Assembly (NCBI GenBank): GCA_029207755.1
Contig: JARCOQ010000003.1
Span: 88,307,994 to 88,371,993 of the forward strand
Direction: 5' to 3'
DNA length: 64,000 nt
Source: Chamaea fasciata
Lineage: Eukaryota; Chordata; Aves; Passeriformes; Sylviidae
Under the pieces are notes generated by a model that searched no databases, had not been told where the DNA came from, and saw only the letters and a list, made by a program, of their open reading frames with translations. The translations under genes and the position numbers were made by a program. Of the stretch, positions 13,816 through 26,351 are shown piece after piece (the stretch's first letter is position 1; each line of letters starts with the position of its first letter).

Positions 13816-16800
13816 AGGCAGCCTCAAAATAACTCTTTCAATGTTTTTTTCTGTGAGCTAACATCACTTTCTTTGAGATATGTTGTACCTTTAAAGAGAG
13901 AATTGCTTTGTGTGAAGCTACAGCTCTAGGCTAAAATCCTGACTTTCCTGAAATCAGTGGAAAATACCTCCTGAATATTTAGGACATCACATATCAGTAT
14001 CATGGACAATAACGTTGGTGTTCTGTGGCTGAACACTGCAACTTCAACCCAAGTTTATGTAGTGCTGCACTTTGCTGTGACTGGTTGCATTTCTGTTGGA
14101 TTGCTGGACAGTCATTTCAGAGCAGGATTTAATTCCTTACTACCAGAGGAGTCAACATCAAACAAGTAAACAACCACTTGTTAATATAATCACTCTGTCT
14201 TAGACATTTTCTTGATTTGGCACAAGAAACTGTTGGAAATTTGTATTTTTGGTGTCTACAGTTGGCTTGCAGTATCAAAAAAAGATGATGCTTTGAGTCT
14301 GTGCAACTGCTGATGACAGCATCCTCCAGCATATATGAGGGTTATGGTTCTGCACTATTTGCAGAACAGTTGCAACTCTGATTTTTCTCTGGTTTTCTGA
14401 TTCTTCATTAATATGAAAGGAGAAAACATCATCTTCCTCCCCCTTTATCCTCTCTCCTAAGCTGAGAATGTACCCTGTGCAACAAAAGTATGTGCATGGA
14501 GGAAGGCAAGGTGGTTTCAAAAGGTGTCTTACATTCTGGAAACTATAGTTTTACACCATGGAGCATTCAAAGAGCATGACTTTTTCTAATAGAGTTCAAC
14601 TTTACATATTTTTAAATGGGGAGGCGCTAGTTTCACTGAATCAATATTCATAGTTGCTTTTTTGCATATGAGCTCCACAGACAGGTGTGAAATGATCTAA
14701 GACTCACTGTATGGTGGGATACTGTTTCTGCAGCTGGTAGGATTGAACTTTGATAAGGTTTCAGCCCCATCATGGTTTTGAGTCCAAAAGGTGGCTGTTC
14801 TTTCCCTGCAAACACCCTCTCACTTCAGCTATTTTCTCATAGAGATCTTTAGCATGCTTAGTAAAGCTTTTAAATATTTGTCCCCTCTCTGAAATCTGTC
14901 TGCAAGGTAAGAGATGCAAGGCGGTAAGCTGTAAAACAGTGAAGGAATAAACTTCTTTAATGTATTTGAAAGAACTTGTTAACTTGTTTCTGTTTCAGTC
15001 ACCTGGAATATATTATCTTCATCTAGTAGATCAGGATAGACAGTGCTGTCAAAACAATCTTAGCAGAGCTCACTTTCCTTTTTATTTTTTTGAGACTTAA
15101 TTAAGAAAATGCAAATACAAGTGATACTAGCTTGTTAATTGGCATGCTGTTTTCATTAAGGTGTGAAATGCTCTTATGGAACAAAAAGTGGAATATATAA
15201 AATAAAATATGGAATATGTAAAAGATCTGCTTGACATTCACAGACAGAGTCACAGCTGTGAGAAGTGCTGGAGAATTTAACTTGGACTGACTCCAAGTGT
15301 GAGACACGTCAGTCTCAAGAAATTTTGAGGCCTTCTAGCCCTTAGTGCCCTCAAGAAATATTTTTCACATTTTAAACATATCAGGTAAGGATAAGTTTGA
15401 ATTCCAGTACAGTAAAATTTGAATTTCAGCACAGTAATTATTTTATTAATTTTTTTTAACTGTGATATTAGCCACAAATAACCATTGATACATTCCTGGG
15501 GAAATGTCTTTTATCCAGAATTCATCAGAGAGGAGATAATGCTACAAATTTATACTAAACAATGCTTTATTATGTCACTGTAGGTTATGACCAAGATCTG
15601 TGGAATTCATATTCCAAGAATATTTTTAAGTATACTCCAGATATTATAATATGTGGAGAAATATCTGTGAATTTGTGAATCCAAAAGAGTTGAAGCATAA
15701 AGTAGTAGCAGCAGATCTGAACTGATTGTAGACCCAATTTAAAGCAGGGTTAAGGGATGGCACAACAGTTTTAGCAATTTAAGTTACAGACACAGAAACC
15801 TGTGTTCAGATCTCTTCTCCTGATTAAACGATGGTTGAAAAGTACAGAGTATCTTGATAAGGCATCAGTCAAGGTCCTGGCCTGCTAAAGATATTGAAGC
15901 CTGTGTTGGAGACACCATCTCTGAACTTTGTATAACAGCACAAAACTCTGACATTCAATTATCATTTTCCAGTTTTCATCTGTGGTTATATATAGGCTTG
16001 TACTGTGAAGAAGCAGACCAATATTTCACCATGGTTAAGCTTCATTTGCCTTCAGTTGTTTTGAAAAGTTGAGCAGCAATCCATAACTACTGGTATTTTT
16101 TCAAGATCATAACTTACTCTGAAGTCATGGTTTTGTAAAGGACACAAAAGGATCAAAATAAATCTCTAGTTATGAGGCTGTGAATGGTGAGAGAACATGG
16201 TGCGTAACACCCAGGCACGCTAATGTTGCAAACCACTGTTTTCTGCCACTTTTCTTCATTTGTAATGCATCAGCTTTATTCAAGTTACAGAGTACATTAA
16301 TTTGATTATAATTACTTTATTACAGCAGAAGGAAAAAAATCTTAAATAACAGTGCTGTTCTGTGAGAATTTTGTGCTTGTAAATATTAGGCATTCATGGA
16401 CTGCATAGGGATTTGTGGCAAACACTGGAAGTATTTGACAATTTCATCCAATTTGTTGGGTTTTTTTTCTTTTTCACTAACATTTTCAAGACAAAACAAA
16501 TCTTCATTGTCCTTATATAATAATTATTTTTCATTCACCCTGTAAAAAACTCATCAACCCATCTTCCAATTTCTAATCCATTTGTAGCAGAGAAATAAAT
16601 TAAATCAGGCAAGCCTAGCAAGGTCAGAAAAGAAGAAGTCGTACCGAGGCCACCGGAGGTAGTTCAGCAGAGTATGTCTCAGAAAGGGGTAAAAAAAGAG
16701 TGATTTAAAAATTGAAATAAATCTAGAAATATAAGTGTAAATTCAGAAGAAAGGAGAGGAGAAGCTTGCAATAGCATTACTAGTTAGCACATAGCTAACA

Positions 16801-17297
16801 GACTTTCTTTTAGAACAAAGAAGAAAAAAAGATGACAATAATTTGAAGCTCTGTGTGGAAAGAAAATGTGACTCCATGCAAGAAAGCAAAAAACCTCAAA
16901 GCTTGTTTTAGGAAGAGGCATTAAAAAAGTCAAATTTTATGATTTAAGAGAGACTACTTGAAGGAACATACCATTTGTTGCAATGGAAAGAAATCAAACC
17001 AAACAAACAAAAAAACCCCAATGAAAATCCATGGAATGGAAAAAAAAGAGCATAAACTATAAAAAGTAGGAATATAGCAATGCAATACAGAAAAAAAAAG
17101 GTAATGACATTTCAGTATTTTTATTTCAAAACAAATATATAGTTCAGTGTTTTTTTTCAAAATCCGTTGTTACCTCTCTAAATTTTACAAGGTGCATTTA
17201 AGCTTCCTGTCAGCATTGGAGGCAAAACACCTTTTCATTCAGTTTTAACGAAATCAAACTTGGATATCTTTCTTCAATTAAAACTAAACTTCACCTT
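13816..17297. other. Unique AT-rich non-coding DNA
   Basis: No gene or repeat family was recognised except a small tandem pair at 15394-15437. Confidence 0.5.
15394..15437. repeat. Short tandem duplication, 23-bp period
   Basis: GTTTGAATTCCAGTACAGTA at about 15394 recurs as ATTTGAATTTCAGCACAGTA at about 15417, with a few differences. Confidence 0.6.
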
Positions 17298-17396
17298 AAT
17301 ATAATGATATAATAATATAACAATATAACAATATAACAATATAATAAAAATATTATAATATAATATAATAATATAATAATATAATATTTGTTATAA
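17298..17396. repeat. AT-rich microsatellite (AATAT / AACAATAT mix)
   Basis: About 100 bp are made of AATATAAC, AATAT and AATAATAT units and contain only A, T, a few C and one G. Such sequence unwinds easily and is prone to slippage. Confidence 0.9.
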
Positions 17397-20284
17397 TGTG
17401 AGAGAACTTTGGAGAAAAGTAATAAGAAAGGTCAGAGAACATAATAAATGACAACATTTGTCAGTTCTTACCTAGCAGCAATTCTGTAGCTTTATAAAAA
17501 GTACCAAATCTTTAATTTGGCAAATACTTCACTATACACTTGCTATTAAACCTTGTATATATAGAAATTTTTCATGTCCCAAAACACAGAGATTGAAACC
17601 ACATGCAAGGTGAACTAGGTTAGGGCACAAAAGCCCATTTATTTAAAAGCATAATATTTGGCTGAAGGTGAAGAAAGAGTATACAGTGGGGCCAATGCTA
17701 TTTCAGTGGTATGAATAGATAACAGGACTGTGTAAAAAGCTGCATGGTAAAATTGTAAAAGGAACTTCAAAATAAGGTATGTGAGGTCTTCTCTTGCATT
17801 TCCAGCTGTGCAAGTTTCACAAAGAAAACACAGAAACCAAATCGTTTAGGAAAGAAGTCTAGAACTAATTGGTGCCTGTACTGGGGGGAATAACACTGCC
17901 CTGCAATGGAAATCACTCTGTTGGCTCTGCACTTCTCACAGTTTCTCTCAGTCACTAAAGAGGTGCCTTAGTATTGGGAATATTGCCGATACCTTTTAGT
18001 CTTAAAAGAACAAATCTACTATTTATTGCTGTTATTAATATATTTGTCTGATTATTTATATAAAATTGATCAATATATAAATATTAAAGTGTATATTATT
18101 AAATAATTCACTCTTTTTTTGCAGTAGTAATTGAGTTTTCAACTCTGTAGATAGAAAATTATAAAGTAGTACCTACGAGTGCATTTTAGATAATTAATTA
18201 AATTTTAATAAATTGCCTAAATGCAGATTCATCTCCATGTTCACTATCAAGATACTTTTTTAATAATGAATAAGTTTATCTGGTTGATGACATGTAGGGA
18301 TTTATTCAACCTTTCAGGTGATGTTGCATATTTCTTCTGTTCTGTTTTCATCATTAGTGTTCTGCAATATTTAGAAATTGCTTGAAATGGGGTGAAAAGT
18401 ATATCAGCTCACACAAAAAGGCTAGACTGTTCTCATTGAGGTCTCCTGCTAGACAGGATTGTGTTGGGCCGCAGAGAAAGATCTTAGATTCCTTTAGCAA
18501 ATATCTCTGGTTCATTGCAGTAAATGAAAGGTGAAAACATGAGAAAATTCAAGGTGGGCTTAGTAGTCAAGCTACAAAAAGAATTTAGGTTATGACTCAT
18601 GGTGGGATGGCTGGGTCTCTTACAGATACAAAGGTTGGAACATGGATCTTGGGCACAGACAGAGCCATCATTGGGAACACTCTTTTTAAGGCACATTCAT
18701 ATAGCTTAACTTGCTAACCGTAAGCCCAAATGCATATGCTGCTTTTTAAATACAGAATACAGAACAATGTCTCCAGAATAGAGAATTTTTACTGATTTAG
18801 TGGTTGGACTTCAACTAAACATAACCTTAATTTTCCAGCCTTGCTAGCTAAATACATAGGGGAAAAATACTTTAAATCCTTCCTTTTCATTTTCTAGGGT
18901 TTCAGAGATTTATAAAATGCTCTGAGCAGGTAATTTACTCCACTCAAGATTTAAAGGTCTTAATCCTCTCTTCAAGGTATTTCTTTCAAAATGTGTGGGT
19001 GACTGGTAGGCTAAAATAGTGACTGTGTGACTTTTACTGGTTTTATAATTTTGCACTTTGCACAAGTGTGGGATACAGAGTGTATGGTACTAGAATAGAC
19101 CAAGCACTAAATCTTGTGATCAAGAGCTAAAACTTGTGATTTTCTCTGAAGCCAGGGAAAAGTCTAAACATGCAAGACATATGTTTTTCTCTTTGATCTC
19201 TCATTCAACCTGTATATGGAAGTGAAAGGAACCCCACAAAAATCTTGCACAAAAGTTGTAGGCCTCTCTGGGAAGTCTGCTGTACAGTTCATACCCCTTG
19301 ATCACAGGAGGTCCCCACAACAGAGGCTCCTGCTTCAGGTCATTTGCCACCACACAAATAGCAGAGGTGCAGATCAGCCTCATCTCATCCTCCAGGTATT
19401 TTGAAATGAAGCAGCAGTCAATGTTTTGATGACTCTAAACTGTATTTTTAAGTCTCTCATTCAGTGTGCACTGAGGAGATCAGGCTTCCTTGTCCTGCTG
19501 GAGTTTAGGCTTTGGACAGACCCTGAGATCCCCAGTTTAGCCAGGATGGCCACCCTCTCCCCTCAAGCATGCCACAAACAGGCACTTTTAGGAGGCTGAG
19601 AAATACAACTGTCTTGATGGGAAATTTATGGCAACATGATCTCTAGTGGACAATTGCTAAGGCAATGATTTTTGACTACTTGTCCTTTTGAGGCTGCAAG
19701 TTAGACCTGACTTTGTGGCAGTTTTCAGATGGTAACAGCTGATGCTGCTTACCCAGTGACTTTGAAAGATCTTGCCTCTGCTTGTTGTTTAAAGGTTCTA
19801 TGCAAAACCAACAGTCTCTACTTTGGCAAATATCTATGTTTGTAACACAAAACTAGTAGTGTTCAACGGATGGAACAGAGAGCTAGCCAACAGCTTTCAA
19901 AAGGCTTTTTTGTGGCTTAAACTCTTGGCCTTGTTTCCACCAGCATGTGGCAACAGTTCATGCACATGATGTTCTGAGCCCAGTTAGGCATTGACTGATA
20001 TTAATTCACCCACTGTCAGCGCTGAGTGACAGAAGGGATTGAATTTTTTAAGTTGCAAAGTTTTTTTTTAGACCCACATCCTACATAACATTTTACACTG
20101 TTAAGCATAAACCCACAGAAAGACACATTGATTTCAATAGTAAGATATATTTCCGTAAAATAAATTTCTACCTAAGTTTTTTCCTCAAATGCTCCTTTTC
20201 CTTTGTGATCAAGTTAAAAATCCAAGATCTAGAAGGTAACACTCTTACCACAAGCATGTAAACTGACTTGTTTAGATAATAAAA
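17397..20284. other. Unique AT-rich non-coding DNA
   Basis: No gene was recognised. Around 19210-19570 the sequence becomes less AT-rich and has open frames of about 60 codons on both strands, but no domain or repeat family was recognised. Confidence 0.45.
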
Positions 20285-20600
20285 AAACCAAAACACACAG
20301 CCCAAAGGATATGACTGATGCTGTTTTACACCACAATCACACAGACTCCGAGCTTCAGAAGGCTGAAAATGACTCCTCTATTTTTAGGATGTGTCTCCCT
20401 TATATACTGTTTTACACAGACCAATTTGATTGGTGACACAAAGACCAACCTCTTCATAGGTCAGATCAGAGGGACATCAAGAAGTCCCTCCTAGGAAAAG
20501 GAATGAATAACATAGGTACAGTTACAAAAACATCTCTCCTGTTTACAGAAAATTCCGTGGGAAAAGAATTTCAGAAAACCAAAATACCTCAGGCACAGAA
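20285..20600 (-). mobile_element. Probable endogenous retrovirus LTR, minus strand
   Basis: Read on the minus strand, the stretch has the layout of an LTR promoter. A CCAAT box (complement at 20429-20433) is followed by TATATAAG (complement at 20399-20406), then a plausible R region with GGAGTCTGTGTGATTG near 20335-20350. The sequence resembles avian ERV LTRs that I recall, but exact ends and target-site duplication could not be fixed and no internal retroviral sequence lies beside it. Boundaries are approximate. It could instead be a chance promoter-like arrangement in unique DNA. Confidence 0.45.
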
Positions 20601-21013
20601 TCAGGGCTACATATGACTGTCAGTGTTGCATTTGTATTTTGTATGATGTCCCATAAGGACTTACTTCAGTGCAATAGCCTGTTATATCCAAAGATCTCAA
20701 AATGATGGAGAAATATATTATCCTTCACAAATTTCCACTAGATTTACCTCAAAAGTGGGGAAACCAAAACACAGTTAAATAACCTGCCTAGCATTATATA
20801 GTAAATCAAATGCAGGGACAGAAATCCTTGGGTTTAGTCCTACAGTTAATGCAAAGATGACCTCTGCTTTTGTTGCAATGACCCTGTGGATTTCAATTTT
20901 CTTTTTTTCTCCATTTCCCTTTTTAATTGTATTTGGGGTTTTTTTAAGATTCAGTTTAAAGCTAACACCTGAAAATTAATGGAAGACAAGCACATTTCAA
21001 CAACAACAAAAAG

Positions 21014-21058
21014 GTTATTCTTATTATAATTGTTATTATTATTATTAATAATAATAAT
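21014..21058. repeat. (TTA)n/(AAT)n simple repeat with dyad symmetry
   Basis: A run of TTATTATTATTATTA is followed at once by ATAATAATAAT, so the strand can fold back on itself. Low-complexity DNA. Confidence 0.85.
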
Positions 21059-21841
21059 TTTCCTTCAGGCCCCTTCCAGATAGTGCCATTTTAAGAATCA
21101 ACTCCAATTCTTAGCCAAAGGAATTCTGGGCAGAAAGAATTTCTCCAGTATGCAATAATATCCCCTTTTTGATTTATATCTCAAGTTTATAGAAGTATGA
21201 TTTCAATTTTCCCTTTAAAAACCAGACCAAGAAGTTTTGCCACATGTATTGCTCTCTGTCAAACATTTCACTTGGCTCTGTGGGCAGCTTGTGAGTTGTG
21301 TTTATTGCCAATGCCTCTGCAGTGTATGTGCCTTTGATCACCACAGAGCTGGGCATTGCTGCAGCACAACACCTCACAGCGTACTTTACCTTCTCAGCAG
21401 TAGTGCCTACAGCCAAGATTCATCCCATGGGGCACATGGACAAAAACTGCTGTCCCGTGAGGACAGCAGGAATCTGACATTTTTATTAACATCCTTCTCA
21501 TCTTCTCTTTATAATAGCATCTGCCTTGTACCAAGAGTGAAGCTAGCTTAAAAAGACATAAAATTGAGTCAAAACATTTAAATGGAACAAAACTTTAACC
21601 AGAGTTGCAAGGAGAAAAAAAGTAGATGGAGAGAACCGAATGTTTTCTGGAACCATTTTTTTTTTTTAAATTAATGCTGCCAGAAGTGGAAATGGCAAGC
21701 CTTCCTTTGCTGTAATAGGTATGAATTGCTGAACATGCTTGGGAAATGAAAAGAGAGTTCAGAGGCTGTTGCATTACTGACAGTGTTTGCCATACTACTT
21801 TGGTAAGAAAAATGGATTTCAAAGACCTTGAGGACTGGCAT

Positions 21842-22338
21842 GAAGGGGAGAAAAGAAAGAAAGAAAGAAAAGAAAGGAAAAAAAAAAGAAAAGAAAGAAA
21901 AAGAAAGAAAAGAAAGAACAGAAAGAACAGAAAGAAAGAACAGAAAGATGAGAAGAGAAGGGAAGGGAAGAGAAGAGAAGAGAAGAGAAGAGAAGAGAAG
22001 AGAAGAGAAGAGAAGAGAAGAGAAGAGAAGAGAAGAGAAGAGAAGAGAAGAGAAGAGAAGAGAAGAGAAGAGAAGAGAAGAGAAGAGAAGAGAAGAGAAG
22101 AGAAGAGAAGAGAAGAGAAGAGAAGAGAAGAGAAGAGAAGAAGAGAAGAGAAGAGAAGGAAGGAAAGAAAGAAAAGAAAAGAAAAGAAAAGAAAAGAAAA
22201 GAAAAGAAAAGAAAAGAAAAGAAAAGAAAAGAAAAGAAAAGAAAAAGAAAAGAAAAGAAAAGAAAAGAAAAGAAAAGAAAAGAAAAGAAAAGAAAAGAAA
22301 AGAAAAGAAAAGAAAAGAAAAGAAAAGAAAAAGAAAGG
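21842..22338. repeat. Large polypurine pentamer microsatellite
   Basis: About 500 bp are almost entirely A and G on the plus strand. Three blocks can be seen. At 21850-21948 is an irregular GAAA/AGAAC-rich lead-in. At 21971-22140 there are 34 perfect AGAAG units, with a phase slip at 22140. At 22171-22330 there are about 31 GAAAA units with one extra A near 22245. From 21950 to 22338 there are 389 consecutive purines with no C or T. Long open frames of 187 to 265 codons on both strands are produced by the repeat and encode only K/E/R-rich or F/S/L-rich low-complexity strings. Mirror-symmetric purine tracts can form triplex (H-DNA) structures and stall polymerases. Assembly length may be unreliable here. 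Confidence 0.97.
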
Positions 22339-22589
22339 CTGGTCAATTTGTACCATTGACAAGACACTGTGAAATGGCACAAGCAGAATCAAAAGAGGAA
22401 TTTTCTTTCTCTGTGAGCAGGACAGAAGAAAAGCAATTTGTTCCTAGAGCGTGAAGAGCTGCAGAGAGGGTATACAAAAGAATATCTGCTCTTAGAAAGC
22501 ACTTGACAAAATAACCTTGCACTTGTGGGAAAGAATACCTCTGAAGCCAACAGGCTGCATGCATCTCAGCATGGAAAGACACTGGACTT

Positions 22590-22683
22590 TCACAGAATGT
22601 CTGAGGTTGGCAAGTACTTCTGGTGATCACCCTGTCCAACGCCTTTGCTCAAGGAGTGCTGCCCAGGGCCTGTTGCCCAGTAC
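22590..22683 (-). mobile_element. CR1 LINE 3'-end scrap, minus strand
   Basis: Read on the plus strand this is the reverse complement of a CR1 tail: TCACAGAATGTCTGAGGTTGG, then a diverged GATCACCCTGTCCAACGCC, then CTCAAGGAGTGCTGCCCAGGGCC. About 95 bp are left. It lies about 250 bp from the large purine tract. Confidence 0.8.
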
Positions 22684-24171
22684 AATTTGTGAATATTCAA
22701 TTAACAAAAATAAGAATACATGGGGTACCATGGTCAGGTCTACTGTTCTAATAACAGCAGTTTACTGACAGGTAGACAAAATCCCTGAAGAAGAATTGTT
22801 CTGTGTACTTGCATGAAACCAGTAATACAAAAAGCATTCAAAAGAGATACATTTAACAAACAGAATTATTCCTGCATGTTTTAATCATTTATGTTCTGAA
22901 GTTGCTTGGTATAATTTAGTTATTCATTTACAACAGATTACCTATCCAACTGAAGGAAATGCAGCTTTCATACCTGTGGCTACAGGTGGTAAGAAGTGAG
23001 TTTAGAGGTATATCGGGTGATAATATTTAAGCTAACGTATGTGTGTGCTGCAGGGTGGTGCATCACGTCTTCATCTCCATTATTACATGTTCCAAGGCTA
23101 TTGACCATGATTTGTTGATATTTGAGAAGTATGCTTAGCTCCCATCAGGACAATGCCAACAGAAAGTGAACAAGCAATACAAAACTGAAAACCCTCTTAA
23201 TGGTCCTACATAATGTATTTTGCAGAAATCCCATGTGTTTGCTACCAAATGGCTTCACCTTTTGTCAAGATTCTGATCTTTTGGGGACTGAAGATGGTGA
23301 GAAAGAGCATGCAAAGGAGGAAAGGATCATGGCACTTGTCTCCACCTTTGTTCTCAGTCGAATAACCAGATTTATACTAACCTAGATGCTGGCTTTTCTG
23401 GACTTTAAAGTGAGGCAGCTCTGCTCACGGGCCAGAGGCTTGCTCGGTCATTTGTCTGGCTCACATTACAAGCCCACTGATATGGTTATTTATATGAAAC
23501 AGACACACATGAATGAAACCACAAGCCCATGACTGGACTTTCCCTTAAGAAGCCTACAGTAGGCAACATCTTCAACAAGCTTGTGGATGCACCCATGAAC
23601 ACCATATAAAAAATAATGGCCTGCTACTGGGAGCATCTCTTCTTGTGCACCCATTTAGAGACAACTCTTCTTAAGAGGACTTTATTCAATTGACATCAAG
23701 GGTCGTGCCCCTTGGTTATGGGATGTCATTCAGCACATTGGGGTTTCTCCAATATCTAAATCTCAGTTTTCTCAGGGCCCAGTGGTCCCAGTTGCACCAC
23801 CTACCAGTAACAGCTTATGTCAAAATTGTGCAGCTTATCTGTACACTGAAGCATCTTGTTTCTGATGCCAAACCAAGATATGATTAGACTATTGTTTTAC
23901 TTAATTGCTTACTTTTTAACCCTTCTTTTGAGGGAAAGCACACAAGTTAAAAAACTGAAAATAAAATTGAAAAAAGCCCGTAACCCAAGGAGTAGTAGAA
24001 ATTATTTTTCAGGTTAAATCATTGCAATTATATTTCCTCTTGTTTCAGTTTTTGCTGAACATTGAAAAACGTTATTTTTCAATATAAACAATGAAAACAA
24101 ATAATGAAAACAATGTGGAAAATGTAAACATGTAAAAAAGAACTGTATGAGGTTTTTTGTTGATATCTATT
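22684..24171. other. Unique sequence with a weak LTR-like patch
   Basis: No gene was recognised. Around 23400-23760 the sequence is more mixed in composition and holds CCATATAAAAAATAATGG near 23602, which resembles a TATA box, but no repeat family or LTR ends could be supported. Confidence 0.4.
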
Positions 24172-24683
24172 TGCCATTATTTAAGTCCAGCCAGCAACTC
24201 AGCACCACACAACCTCATTCTCTCTACATTAGGACAGGAGACAGAATCAGAAGGATAAAAGTGGAAAACTCATAGCCGAAGGTAAAGTTTAACAGTTCAA
24301 CTGGTAAAGTAAAAGCTATGCATGCGAATAAAGCAAAGCAAACTAAGGAACTCATTCACCACTTCCCATGCACAGGCAGGTACTCAGCCATTCCCAGGAC
24401 AGCAGGGCCCCATCACACACAATGGTGACTTGGGAAGACAAACACCATGACTCCAAACATCCTCTTCTTCCTCCTTCCTGCCTCCCCTTTATATACTGAG
24501 CGTGATGTCATGTGGTTTGGGATATCTCTGTTATTTGGGGTCAGCTGTCTCAACTGTGTCCCCTCCCAACTATTTGTGCACTCCCAGCCTGAATCATCAA
24601 CATTGTTTCTAGCACAGGTTCAAAACACAGCCTCATACAAGCTGTTGTGAAGAAAGTCAACCCTATTCCAGTGAAAACCATCA
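24172..24683 (-). mobile_element. Solo ERVL-type LTR, minus strand
   Basis: The sequence matches from memory, end to end, a common passerine ERVL-type LTR in reverse orientation. On the plus strand it starts TG at 24172 with CCAGCCAGCAACTCAGCACC near 24188. It passes through GACTTGGGAAGACAAACACC near 24429 and the TATA box complement TTTATATA at 24488-24495. The U3 block with GTGATGTCATGTGGTTTGGG follows near 24503, and it ends with CA at 24683. The flanks CTATT (24167-24171) and TTATT (24684-24688) differ by one base and fit a mutated 5-bp target-site duplication. No primer-binding site or gag/pol sequence lies on either side, so it is a solo LTR left by recombination between two LTRs. The open frame inside it is not a gene. 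Confidence 0.85.
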
Positions 24684-26351
24684 TTATTTAAACCCAGTAA
24701 ACTGCCTTCTGTGGGCCTTGAGCTATCTGGATCTCAACCATGATGACTTGTGGAATTTACAACTTACAAAATTCTGTCACTTATCTGCCTAACAAAAATA
24801 TTTTCTTCAATAAAACCATTTTGTTCTGCTATAAAACAACAAAACAGCTACTGAAACATAGTCTAAACTTTCAGTAAATAAGTCTTACTAGCAAGAAACC
24901 TTTACTAGTTTCTAGAGGTGTGTCTGAAGGAAACCAAGAGTTAGGAGGCAGGATTCATTGAAAAGAAAAGAAAAGAAAAAAAAAAAAAAAAAAAAAGAGC
25001 AATATACACAGCTACTAGCATATTATGAAAACATTTCTCCCCTATTCTGATATTGTATTGTTACATGGCCTGGATGAAGCTGAACGAAGCTGCGGAGTAG
25101 TGGCTGCAGGTAACTCATTCCTCCTAAAGAGACCACAAATAGAGTATTCAATTTTTGTCTCTGTTCCTTCTTTGATCTGTGTATTTTTCAGTTGTACTAT
25201 GTCCAAAACATATTCATGTGAGTCTTATGAGACCTTTTGAACAGTGTGTGGAACATGAGAACACTGACCTAAGCTTGTGCATCTCATTTTCTGGCTTTGT
25301 CCACAGGTCAGTTCAGTAACTCAGGTAACTTGTCAGAACTAGGTCATCACGGGGACTTGCTAGATCTTAAATAAAAAACATTTCCTGAGCTGTACCATGA
25401 AGTGAGATGTTCTGCTCGGGGGAAAACAGAGTGCTTGAAATAGCACTCTGATGTGACTTTTGATGATATTGAAGTGCACTTAGCTGTTGAAAGTGGTATG
25501 TGCAAGTCAGTATCCATATGGACTACTCATCTTTAGCAGTACTTTAAGCTGTAGTAAATTTATATCCAATGTGTCCTTTTAAAAATACATATGGTAGAAG
25601 TTATGTGTTCACAAAAAGGATTTAAAGTTTTTATTTGACTCAAAGGTTGCTTGGATTTTAAATCATAGGCTGACATTAATTACACTGATGTATGAGAAAA
25701 TAACATGACAGACATTTGAAGAGAATTATAGCAATCACTTATCTGTGTTTTCAAATTCTAGATTCAAAGACAGTGAAGCCTGTGTTCAGACTGTAGTCTA
25801 ATTCCTTCAAGAAATTTGACATTAGAGATTGTTTGCAAGATGGATCGAGACACCTCATCTACCAACCGTTGTTACTGTTATTTATAGTTTCCACAGCCTT
25901 GTTCGTATTCTCATAAACAAGGAAAATGAAGTAGGTCTATTTTGGGGCAAAGAACTGTAAAAGACTGAAATGCAGAAAAATTAAAAAATAATGTGTTCTG
26001 CAGTTTATATTAGACTGAGTTTATCATTCAATTCTATTTGAGTAGTTAATCCGCTGAAATGGTAAGTCAGAGAAACTGTGAATCAGTGAGGAAACCCAGA
26101 TTCATTTCCTTATATTAATGTCTCTTGCATAATCCTTTTTCCATTTTTCTCTTCCCTGCCCTCTTCTATGATGAAAGATACAAATAAAAGTATAATAGAT
26201 GCTAAATGATCAAACACAGATCTAGATTTTATCCTGAACATTCTCCAGCCATCTTAAATTTAACCAGAAAAGGGGTTTGAAATGCAGAAGCTTTAAGTTA
26301 ACTGATGCCATGCAAAGAAGATGGCAGAACATGTCTGTCATTATTTTCATT
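24684..26351. other. Unique AT-rich DNA with one A-rich tract
   Basis: Apart from an A-rich (GAAAA)n/poly(A) tract at 24961-24998, no gene or repeat was recognised. Confidence 0.5.
24961..24998. repeat. (GAAAA)n and poly(A) tract
   Basis: Three AAAAG units are followed by a run of about 21 A. Confidence 0.92.

Noticed and set aside
21595..22454. Open frames of 187 to 265 codons on both strands, the longest in the window
   Set aside because: They are made of the pentamer purine repeat and encode only low-complexity K/E/R or F/S/L strings in every frame, so they are not genes.
24447..24650. A 67-codon open frame with a hydrophobic start
   Set aside because: It is antisense sequence within the ERVL-type solo LTR.
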